The notes under the pieces were generated by a model. The model had not been told where the DNA came from and made no database searches. It saw nothing but the letters and a program-made list of their open reading frames with translations. The position numbers and the translations under genes are program-made. Shown piece after piece: positions 57,552 to 64,000 of a stretch of 64,000 bases of DNA. This DNA is from Paraburkholderia sp. IMGN_8. GTDB lineage: Bacteria; Pseudomonadota; Gammaproteobacteria; Burkholderiales; Burkholderiaceae. The stretch lies in contig NZ_CP150900.1 of the NCBI RefSeq assembly GCF_038050405.1, positions 3,038,001 through 3,102,000 of the forward strand, written 5' to 3'. Each line of letters begins with the position of its first letter. Position 1 is the stretch's first letter.

Positions 57552-58577
57552 CTACTCAGCAGAACGTCCGAGGTCAGCCTCGTGACGCATTGCTCGAAAC
57601 TGCCGGGGTGTGACGCCCCGCAGTCGTTTGAACGCACGGCTAAACGCGCTTTGCTGCGAATAACCGAGCAGTTCAGAGATCTCGGCGAGACGCAGGTTTG
57701 ACTGCTGCACATACTTCAGGGCGAGATCTTCACGAACTTGTTCCCGCAGTTCATCGAACGTCGTGCGGGCCTCTGAGAGGCGGCGTTGCAAGGACCGCGG
57801 CGAAATGGCAAGCGCTCGCGCTATAGCGTTGAGCGAACTGTCAGTGAACGGCAAAAGCGCGCGAATCATTGTTTGCGTTCGTACCGTCCATAGCGCCTCC
57901 ACCTGGGCCCTTTCTCGCCGCAAATGTGCCTCGAGCACACGATGCGCGTTACGGCGAAGTTGCGTCACAGGACGCGTCACCGTACTGCGATCGAGGACAA
58001 TCGCATTTCTGTCCTGATCGAAGTTCAGGGACGGTCCGAACGTGCGCCGGTGCATTGTGCAGTCCGCGGGCGCCGAATGACGGAATTGCACAACGGCCGG
58101 TTGCCAGGCGGCACCACAGATGGAACGCAAATACTGCATCCCGTTAGCGAGACCCAGTTCAACTGCCTGAACTTCTCCAGGACCGGAAGCGTTTTCAAGA
58201 TCGTAGGTCAAAACCATCCCCTGTTCGTCCCGCACAGCCCGTACAGAAGACATCGATGTATGTAGCACGTAGAACTCGGCAAGCGTATCCATTGCCTCCC
58301 CGATGGTACGCGCGCCATGCATCATGACAAGGATCGGCCCCAGGACCGCCAGGCCCTGATATTCGGCGAGCCTCAGTCCAAAGTTCCGGCATTGCGTAAC
58401 TTCAGCCGCTAGCGAAAGAAATCGAAGCACTTGCGCACCCCGGATCGGCACATCGGCGGAACGGAGCGCAAGCTCCGGCAGATCGGCTCCGGTCGCAACC
58501 CGCTCGGGTTGAACGCCGAGTACCTCGAGCAGATCAGCCGCGCCGCTCAACACAACACTGGGTAGGTAGCCTTGCAT
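57552..58577 (-). CDS. AraC-family regulator (OruR/GbdR-like)
   Basis: A 341-residue regulator with an N-terminal Arabinose_bd-type sensing domain (LPSVVLSGAADLLEVLGVQP, VPIRGAQVLRFLSLAAEVTQ) and a C-terminal AraC DNA-binding domain (SLNAIARALAISPRSLQRRL; LRLAEISELLGYSQQSAFSR; GVTPRQFR). It converges on the dehydrogenase gene with 19 bases between stops, inside the same repeat-bounded module, so it is the likely local activator. Confidence 0.9.
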   Translation of the reverse strand: MQGYLPSVVLSGAADLLEVLGVQPERVATGADLPELALRSADVPIRGAQVLRFLSLAAEVTQCRNFGLRLAEYQGLAVLGPILVMMHGARTIGEAMDTLAEFYVLHTSMSSVRAVRDEQGMVLTYDLENASGPGEVQAVELGLANGMQYLRSICGAAWQPAVVQFRHSAPADCTMHRRTFGPSLNFDQDRNAIVLDRSTVTRPVTQLRRNAHRVLEAHLRRERAQVEALWTVRTQTMIRALLPFTDSSLNAIARALAISPRSLQRRLSEARTTFDELREQVREDLALKYVQQSNLRLAEISELLGYSQQSAFSRAFKRLRGVTPRQFRAMRHEADLGRSAE

Positions 58578-59290
58578 TCTATATACGGGTCGTCACTTGA
58601 GATGGTTCGCTGCGGGCGGGAGTGCGCATGCGGGCCACGAAGGGCGTCGCAGACAGCAGGCACAAACTTCGTTATCGCGAAGATCTCGCTATTCTGCCCA
58701 AACGCGCGGCGCGAGGGAATCTACCCGTTCTGCGCGGCGGCCAACCGACGAATGTCGGCCGGCTTCAGGACGGGCTGGTGGCACGCCGCGACGCACGGCG
58801 TTGAGCGGGCCGTCGCCGATGATCCGGCTAGTTAGCACGCTGTCCGGCGAGATGTGGCGCGCAAAGTACAAATTCCGGCGGCACGAGTCAAGTTCCCACG
58901 GGTGAACTGCGCGTAAATAGGGACCTGAGATTGTGTAATGGCAACACCGTCGAATCGGCCACGATCTACGCAAGGTGATCGCCGAGTCACGTGGTCAGGA
59001 CGTTTTGGCTGTACAAGCAGGAGCGCGGAAATCCGTTGTTGGGCGCGGGACTATTTGTCACGTGGCGGGTGCCCTATTTCGAGTTGATCTGCTAAGCCAT
59101 AAGCGAAAAGATCAGCAAGTTCTTTCAGGATGATTAGACATCCAAAATGTACGGCGACATGTGCAACGCGTCGGTCTGTTCGCGTCTATGCGCAACGTTC
59201 CACTCAACGCGACGACGCCAAACCACACCGCCTTTCACCCCGGTATCACCCAATTCATTCACATACTATGAACTAAAAGAGACGCCCGTC
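58578..59290. other. Intergenic region upstream of the porin gene
   Basis: About 710 bases between the AraC regulator start and the porin. It contains the second 81-bp repeat (58854-58934). Open frames here have no recognisable content. A porin promoter is expected in 59040-59280. An A+T-rich stretch, TAAGCGAAAAGATCAGC, lies near 59095. Confidence 0.4.
58854..58934 (+). repeat. 81-bp direct repeat, right copy
   Basis: GTGGCGCGCAAAGTACAAAT to CCTGAGATTGTG; same orientation as 55660-55740. The two copies enclose the cupin, hydrolase remnant, dehydrogenase and AraC genes (3.1 kb). Confidence 0.65.
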
Positions 59291-60397
59291 ATGACGAAAA
59301 AGATTCCCACCATTCGCGCCATTCGATACGCCGCGGTCGGCGGCGCCTGCATACTCGCCGTCACATTCGCAGGCGCACCCGTCGCCCACGCGCAAAGTAG
59401 TGTCACCCTCTACGGCATCACCGACGCCTCCATCCTCTATACCAGCAAGACGTTCAACCTCGCCACCGGCGCCAGCGAAGGACACCAGGTTTCCTTCAGA
59501 TCCGCCGGAGAAAACGCGTCTCGCTTCGGCCTGCGCGGAACCGAGGATCTAGGCGGCGGACTCGCCGCCATCTTCGACCTCGAAAGCGGCATCGACATCT
59601 CCAATGGGGGATTCGCGAACTCCAACGGCGAGTTCTTTGGTCGCCAGGCGTGGGTCGGCGTCACCGGCGGCTTCGGTACCCTCACCGCTGGTCTTCAGTA
59701 TTCGCCTTTCCTCTTGTCCATCGACGCGAACGACCCCCGCGACTTCAAACAATTTGGTAGCGGGCTCGTCAGCTACGTCGACAACGTCATCGTCACCGGC
59801 CTTTTCAACCCCAACTCCGTCATGTACACGTCGCCCGAGATCGCCGGTATCCAGGGCCGCGCGATGTACGCATTCGGTGGATCTCCGGGAAACTTCAAGG
59901 CCGGACAACAGTATTCAGCGGGGCTCGTATTTCACTACAGCGGCTTGCTGCTCACCGCCGCGATGTATAACGGCAATTCCGGCGGCTCCGCTGCATCCAT
60001 CCAGAACCCCAGCACCATCGCCTTCTCCGGGCGCAACATCGGCGCCACCTACTACTTCGACCGCCTGACTGTCAAAGCTGCCTACACCCTCTACAAGGTC
60101 GCTGGCGCCTTCGACAACCGCGTGATCTCCGGCGGCCTCGCCTTCAGGCTCACACCCGCCCTCTCCCTCGACGGAGGCGCCTGGTACACCCGCGACGGCA
60201 ACGACTCGAACAACCATTCGATCCTCGGCTCGCTCGGCGTCGACTACTCGCTGTCCAAGCGCACCACGCTCTATAGCCAGGTCGCCTACGTCAACAATCA
60301 TGGGCGCATGAACACCGGCCTCGCGATCAACGGCGCGCTCTTCGGCGTACCTGGCTCCCAGTTCGCCGCCGACCTCGGCATTCGCCACTCGTTCTGA
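59291..60397 (+). CDS. Gram-negative porin (type 4, OmpC-like)
   Basis: A 368-residue outer-membrane porin with a signal ending AHAQ, the burkholderial start SSVTLYGITDASILYTS, GENASRFGLRGTEDLGGGLA-AIFDLESG, GRQAWVGVTGGFGTLTAGLQ and the C-terminal strand DLGIRHSF ending in Phe, needed for barrel assembly. Trimeric 16-strand general porin by family. ATG 59291. A 9-base-pair hairpin without a T run (60413-60436) follows the stop. Confidence 0.93.
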   Translation: MTKKIPTIRAIRYAAVGGACILAVTFAGAPVAHAQSSVTLYGITDASILYTSKTFNLATGASEGHQVSFRSAGENASRFGLRGTEDLGGGLAAIFDLESGIDISNGGFANSNGEFFGRQAWVGVTGGFGTLTAGLQYSPFLLSIDANDPRDFKQFGSGLVSYVDNVIVTGLFNPNSVMYTSPEIAGIQGRAMYAFGGSPGNFKAGQQYSAGLVFHYSGLLLTAAMYNGNSGGSAASIQNPSTIAFSGRNIGATYYFDRLTVKAAYTLYKVAGAFDNRVISGGLAFRLTPALSLDGGAWYTRDGNDSNNHSILGSLGVDYSLSKRTTLYSQVAYVNNHGRMNTGLAINGALFGVPGSQFAADLGIRHSF

Positions 60398-60410
60398 ACG
60401 TTCCCAAACG

Positions 60411-60785
60411 ACTGCGGCCGGGGAATGCCGGCCGCAACGCGACTGTCGGCAAGCGGCACAAGGTGCTCGGTCTTTGTCTTTGGTAACGAGACAGCGCCAT
60501 TCCCCTTTGTCCAGGTCAAACTGCGACCACTTGGCGTGTCGCAGTTCACCGGGCCGCACAAAAAGCATCGGGGCCAACTTGAGCGCGCAAAGGACGGGCA
60601 AGGTCCCGGAGAAGCCATCGAATGCCCGAAGCATTTCCCCAATCATCACCGGCTCGGTAATGGCGGCAAAATGCGTGGTTTGGGCTGGTGGGATCGCATC
60701 TGGAAGGTCGCGTCCCGGGTCAGCCTTGCAGTACCGCTCCTTGATGGCATAGCGGAATATGCGACTGATCTCACTGCGTACGCGG
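60411..60785 (-). pseudogene. P4-type tyrosine integrase fragment
   Basis: Minus-strand frame reading SEISRIFRYAIKERYCKADP then AITEPVMIGEMLRAFDGFSG and APMLFVRPGELRHAKWSQFD, the core-binding and early catalytic part (first catalytic Arg in RPGELR) of a phage P4-type integrase. Near 60475 the frame shifts, continuing KTKTEHLVPLADS in another frame. The His-x-x-Arg and Tyr regions and the whole N-terminus are missing. It is a dead remnant at the edge of the phage-like segment. Confidence 0.85.
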
Positions 60786-60849
60786 TGAGGGCCCGGCGCG
60801 CGGCGTCGCAAGCATCAAGCCGGAGCTTGCAGCGCGCAAGCCCGAGGTT

Positions 60850-61266
60850 ATGGCCTCCCTCCTTGAACTGCGGCAAGGCACGAGCGCGCCTGCCGCTGGC
60901 AATCCGCCAGCTAGGGAAGCCACACACGACCCGCAGGCCGAGCCTGACGATTGCGCCGGGGCGCTAATCGACCCGGACGGCGGCCCGTATCTGCCTTGGG
61001 GGCCGTATCTTGCAGCGGACAATGTGCGGCGGCTGCGCGCGGAACTGTTTGCGATGATTGACGAACTGGCGCAGGCCGAAGGCTGGACGCCCGAGCGCTA
61101 CAGCGACACGATGGGCCGCGCCCGTAACGGGCCGGTGGCCGATCTGTTGGACAACATTGAATACTTCAATGCGAAGTTGATCGAGCGCTGCGCCGAGGAC
61201 GAGGCGCGGGCGCTGCTGGCAGCGCGTTCCTGGCGTCTTGAAGGTTTCGACGACCGGAGGGGGTGA
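60850..61266 (+). CDS. Hypothetical protein of an integrative element
   Basis: A 138-residue acidic protein from ATG 60850; not recognised. Coding-like sequence continues upstream in the same frame to about 60780 (RGEGPARGVASIKPELAARK) where the integrase remnant ends, so the 5' end may be truncated by the rearrangement and the true start lost. Helical C-terminal half (NVRRLRAELFAMIDELAQAE, NIEYFNAKLIERCAEDEARA). The stop at 61266 overlaps the ribosome site of the next gene, suggesting an operon. Confidence 0.6.
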   Translation: MASLLELRQGTSAPAAGNPPAREATHDPQAEPDDCAGALIDPDGGPYLPWGPYLAADNVRRLRAELFAMIDELAQAEGWTPERYSDTMGRARNGPVADLLDNIEYFNAKLIERCAEDEARALLAARSWRLEGFDDRRG

Positions 61267-61267
61267 C

Positions 61268-61951
61268 GTGGCGGCAACGACGAAGGCGAAGGCCAGGAAC
61301 CTGCACGAGCGCAAACCGGACGCGCTGGCACTTCCGCGAGAACTGTTGGACGACGATGTAAGCCGTGATGCGACGCTCGCGTCCAGCGTGCGTCTGCGAG
61401 GCGCAATCACGAGCCGTGCCTATGCCGTGTCGATGTTCGGCCAGGGCGTGGACCTGAGCACGTACGCGAGGCTGCTGCGCGAGCAGTCCGAAGAAGTGCG
61501 CAACGGTGACCTCTCTCGCATTGAATCAATGCTGGTGACCCAGGCTAACACGCTGGACATGATTTTCAACCAGTTCGCGCACAAGGCGGCGCACTGTGAA
61601 TACCTGAACCAGATGCAGGCGCATCTGTCGTTTGCCCTGAAGGCACAGGCGCAATGCCGCGCGACGGTCGAAGCGCTGGCGGAGATCAAGAACCCGCGCC
61701 CGGTCGCGTTCGTCAAACAGGCGAACATCGCGCACGGCCCTCAACAGGTCAACAACGGCATCGACGGAGCGACGGCGAACGGGACCGCGCCGCCCGAGCC
61801 TCGTGCGCGCGGGAAAAAACTGGAACCGGCGAACGAACTATTAGCTCACGACAATGGCGAAACGACACTGGACGGCGGAGCAGCGGGCGAAGCAGGCCGA
61901 AGCGATAAGGCGCTGGAAACCGTGGGAAAAATCAACGGGACCGGTGAGTGA
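61268..61951 (+). CDS. Conserved phage/ICE-associated hypothetical protein
   Basis: A 227-residue protein from GTG 61268 with a strong GGAGGGGG site. Helical core: SRIESMLVTQANTLDMIFNQ, FALKAQAQCRATVEALAEIK, NPRPVAFVKQANIAHGPQQV. The phrase KQANIAHGPQQVNNG recurs, to my memory, in many proteobacterial integrative elements, function unknown. The first 40 residues are basic and the tail polar. It overlaps the next gene by 98 bases in another frame. Confidence 0.7.
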   Translation: MAATTKAKARNLHERKPDALALPRELLDDDVSRDATLASSVRLRGAITSRAYAVSMFGQGVDLSTYARLLREQSEEVRNGDLSRIESMLVTQANTLDMIFNQFAHKAAHCEYLNQMQAHLSFALKAQAQCRATVEALAEIKNPRPVAFVKQANIAHGPQQVNNGIDGATANGTAPPEPRARGKKLEPANELLAHDNGETTLDGGAAGEAGRSDKALETVGKINGTGE

Positions 61952-62135
61952 CGCGGGCAAAGTCGTCGCGTCACTCAACGCGCTGAAACACGGCATGTAT
62001 TCGGCGCAATGGCGCGACGAACGGCGGCGCGTGAATGCACTGCCGCGCGCGGCTGGAAAAACGGTAGGTCGGCGGTGCGGGTCCTTCCTGGCCGCACCTG
62101 CAACGCGGGCATTGCACACCGCGATTTTCCCGTAG
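61854..62135 (+). CDS. Small basic hypothetical protein, element-associated
   Basis: A 93-residue basic protein (MAKRHWTAEQRAKQAEAIRR, then WKPWEKSTGPVSDAGK and LNALKHGMYSAQW). The TGP-x-(S/T)-x-x-GK...N-x-x-KHG pattern belongs to short proteins common in phages and integrative elements, often annotated as hypothetical. It starts inside the preceding gene (+1 relative), a normal packed phage-like layout. The last 30 residues may be out of family. Confidence 0.6.
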   Translation: MAKRHWTAEQRAKQAEAIRRWKPWEKSTGPVSDAGKVVASLNALKHGMYSAQWRDERRRVNALPRAAGKTVGRRCGSFLAAPATRALHTAIFP

Positions 62136-62168
62136 CGACCGAATTACAAAAGTTGTCCGAGGTGGAAA

Positions 62169-62727
62169 ATGTCCGAACGTCTTAGCGCCAGCGAGTTTGC
62201 ACGCCGTGAGGGCCGCGACGAAAAACAGGTACGTCGCGCGCTTTTGCGAGGCGCGCTTGTGCGTGGCGACGATGGACTGATCGACGCCGCGCTGATCGGC
62301 TCTGCATGGCGCAAACCGAACCGGCGCACGTTGCAGAGAGCCGCGCGCTGCGGTGGCGACCGAGACCCACGCATGCAACGGCGAGACGTCCGGGGAAGCG
62401 GCGGCGCAGGCTGACGACCAATCGCCGGATATGATGACTTTGGCGGAAGCAATTCGCGCCAAGGAGACCTGGCTCGCGAGGCTTCGCCAGCTCGAATGCG
62501 AACAGCGCGCGCGCAAGTTAATTGAGCTGGCGCTCGCCGAGGGCGTTGTGTTCGAGTTATGCCGCCAGCAGCGTGACGCGTTGCTGGCGTGGCCGGTCAG
62601 GATAGCGCCCATAATGGCTGCCGAGCTTGGCGTGGATATTGACCACCTGGCGACGCTGCTGGCCGAGGCCGTCTATCAGCAACTTCTGGAACTGAGTGAG
62701 ATGCGTGCAGACTTTACCGGCGAGTGA
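62169..62727 (+). pseudogene. Nu1/terminase-small-subunit-like protein split by a frameshift
   Basis: Frame 1 from ATG 62169 gives an N-terminal helix-turn-helix (LSASEFARREGRDEKQVRRA, then IGSAWRKPNRRTLQR) like phage DNA-packaging Nu1 or Mu/MerR-like domains. Frame 2, open from GTG 62353 to 62727, gives ETWLARLRQLECEQRARKLI and LCRQQRDALLAWPVRIAPIM, the helical dimerisation and C-terminal part. Both halves belong to one protein type in order; the switch lies near 62345-62355. Two overlapping genes are an alternative. Confidence 0.6.
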
Positions 62728-62854
62728 AGAACGGGCACGTTTCTGCATATCTCGACCTGGCAGCCAATAACGGTCCCGCACCACTGTTTGATTTTCTATC
62801 AAAGAATCAAACGCGCCGCCATGTGCATGGCAATGGGGGCGTGGCGGCGCGTTG

Positions 62855-63256
62855 CTAGTGGAAAACCTTGGATGTTGTGAAAACCAGCGACGACAGATTG
62901 TGAGCGTTGTCCCTGCCCGTAGCAGCCGCATGTTTCATTACACTCATCGCATCCAGTGAACCCATGATTGCCAGCAGATAGCGCTGATACGTGTGCGCTT
63001 CATCAAGGCATTCCCTGGTGAACATCTCAATCCTGTATGCGAGAAAAACGTGGTTGCTTGCGCGTCCCTGATTTCTGGTGAGCCCATTCGTCATGTCATG
63101 AATACCCACGAGGTTATCAGCCTGGTTGCGCGCGAATTCCGCCGTGTGATGACAGAGAGACTGAAGCATGGCATGAAGTGCAGCATTTTCTTCTGCAAGC
63201 CGTGCGCTAGATTCAGCCTGATCGACGGTTACACTTGCGGCTTCGTTTTTATTCAT
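62855..63256 (-). CDS. Hypothetical helical protein
   Basis: A 133-residue protein from ATG 63256, preceded by AAGGAC; not recognised. Mostly alpha-helical: SARLAEENAALHAMLQSLCH, LVGIHDMTNGL, FLAYRIEMFTRECLDEAHTY, RYLLAIMGSLDAM. No signal or membrane helix. It is oriented opposite to the preceding phage-like genes and might be a regulator or an accessory (cargo) protein of the element. Confidence 0.65.
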   Translation of the reverse strand: MNKNEAASVTVDQAESSARLAEENAALHAMLQSLCHHTAEFARNQADNLVGIHDMTNGLTRNQGRASNHVFLAYRIEMFTRECLDEAHTYQRYLLAIMGSLDAMSVMKHAAATGRDNAHNLSSLVFTTSKVFH

Positions 63257-63726
63257 TCTGCGTCCTTCTTTGGTGTACTGAAGAACGCCCGCCCATGCAA
63301 TGAGAAAGGGTGAGCGGGCACATTGGAGGGTTGGCGAACCGGCGCAACACCAAACCGGCAGGTCCGAAGACCTCCCTACCAAGGCCCGCCCATTGGGAAA
63401 ACAACGGACGAAAAAAGGTAGCCGCACACCCTTGCGGGCGTGCGGGGTGTTGCGTTCCAGGTCGCCAAACCTGGTGCCGGTGTTTCCGGCAGAAGCGGGC
63501 CGTATATTGCAAACGACCGCCGAACACCATACTACAGTCACGCGCGCAAGCCGGTGCGCCTTGAACAATTTTAACATTCACCGCCGCGCTGTCCGTCAAC
63601 TCCATGCGGCAACCATGTGCGCCGCCCTGACGCTGAACGGTGACGAAGACCCATTCGCCCGCGCGGCAGACCGGGAATATGGCGTGCCCAGCAGTAGCGC
63701 GACGGGCAACAGGAAAGACGGTACGA
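63257..63726. other. Non-coding or uncertain region of the element
   Basis: Open frames cover both strands, but the plus-strand one runs through a terminator, so protein coding is doubtful. The stretch 63430-63500 has several short inverted repeats (for example CCAGGTCGCCAAACCTGG). A structured RNA ending at 63757 is possible. Confidence 0.4.
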
Positions 63727-63757
63727 AAGCCAGCTCGCGGGAGTTGGCTTTTTTTGT
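63727..63757 (+). terminator. Rho-independent terminator
   Basis: AAGCCAGCTC, loop GCGG, GAGTTGGCTT, then TTTTTG: ten base pairs with one G-U and a T run. It ends a plus-strand transcript of unknown start. Confidence 0.85.
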
Positions 63758-63901
63758 TTTCACGGCGGAAGATGCGTACGCACGTGAAAATTGACGATTA
63801 TTAACAAAAATATCAGACCTGTTCGGTTGATTCTTTTCTCGCGCTCGGTTTTAGTGTGTCGTGCGGCTGTCCGCACCCATTAAACAGGAAAGGGATTCAA
63901 A

Positions 63902-64000
63902 ATGAATAACGAACAAAAAGCACTGACTCATCTTTTCGCCACTATCGGCGCGACCACCGGGCGCGGTGGGCGTGTTACCCGCGTGTCAACCACTGCGACG
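63902..64000 (+). CDS. Hypothetical protein, 5' end only
   Basis: ATG 63902 with AGGAAAGG eight bases upstream and an A+T-rich promoter-like region before it (63790-63880). The 33 visible codons read MNNEQKALTHLFATIGATTG and on; no family recognised. The gene is cut by the window end. Confidence 0.6.
   Translation, partial: MNNEQKALTHLFATIGATTGRGGRVTRVSTTAT

Noticed and set aside
60413..60436. Hairpin TGCGGCCGG/CCGGCCGCA after the porin stop, considered as a terminator.
   Set aside because: Good nine-pair stem but no T run on either strand, so not called.
63300..63794. A 164-codon plus-strand frame, resembling Ash-type phage frames in character.
   Set aside because: It continues through a strong terminator hairpin, and no consistent similarity is visible; kept only as an uncertain region.

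Overview
The window looks like chromosomal DNA of a Burkholderiaceae bacterium, most likely Paraburkholderia or a close relative. This rests on the high G+C, the gene families (Gram-negative type 4 porin, OruR-like AraC regulator, DUF2827 proteins, trimeric autotransporter with ESPR) and the cellulose locus. I ran no database search; every assignment is by reading the translations.

Layout. (1) 1-15.4 kb: tail of a LysE-type exporter, then a nine-gene minus-strand cellulose operon transcribed bcsB-bcsZ-bcsC-bcsE-bcsF-bcsQ-bcsA-bcsG-bcsR-like, with several 4-base ATGA overlaps. BcsA has a PilZ domain and BcsE a GIL-type RxGD motif, so synthesis should respond to c-di-GMP; BcsG predicts phosphoethanolamine-modified cellulose. 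(2) 15.7-29.7 kb: mixed core genes (dgkA, GNAT, LysR with divergent RhtA-like exporter, rmlC, GlxA-type regulator, BMP-binding protein plus nucleoside deaminase, MocR regulator, YdeP/FdhF-like molybdoenzyme), with two decayed genes. (3) 29.77-50.35 kb: a 20.6-kb island inserted between the molybdoenzyme gene and a convergent ygjP-like gene. It is bounded by two 208-bp direct copies (about 95% identical) of the junction between those genes. (4) 50.5-60.4 kb: ygjP, a gamma-glutamyl-polyamine-type set (glutamine synthetase-like, PuuR-like regulator, FAD oxidoreductase) with a regular operator array, a small catabolic module between 81-bp direct repeats, and a porin. (5) 60.4-64 kb: broken P4-type integrase and phage/integrative-element genes.

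The island is the most interesting part. It encodes a 1374-residue trimeric autotransporter adhesin with two large tandem-repeat blocks rich in N-x-S/T sequons and Ser/Thr; two lipoproteins upstream that share a four-cysteine domain (one with OmpA); three paralogous DUF2827 proteins downstream; a TPR plus GT41 (OGT/HMW1C-like) glycosyltransferase; an RcsC/RcsB-like phosphorelay; and a degenerate EAL protein. My inference is that it makes, glycosylates, exports and regulates a surface adhesin. Related adhesin clusters with regulators are, as I recall, known in Burkholderia cenocepacia, but I know of no description of this combination.

A long inverted-repeat element occurs three times (16.4-17.3 kb, half copy at 22.7-23.0 kb, 51.0-52.0 kb), always between genes. 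I saw no rRNA, tRNA, CRISPR array or intact transposase.
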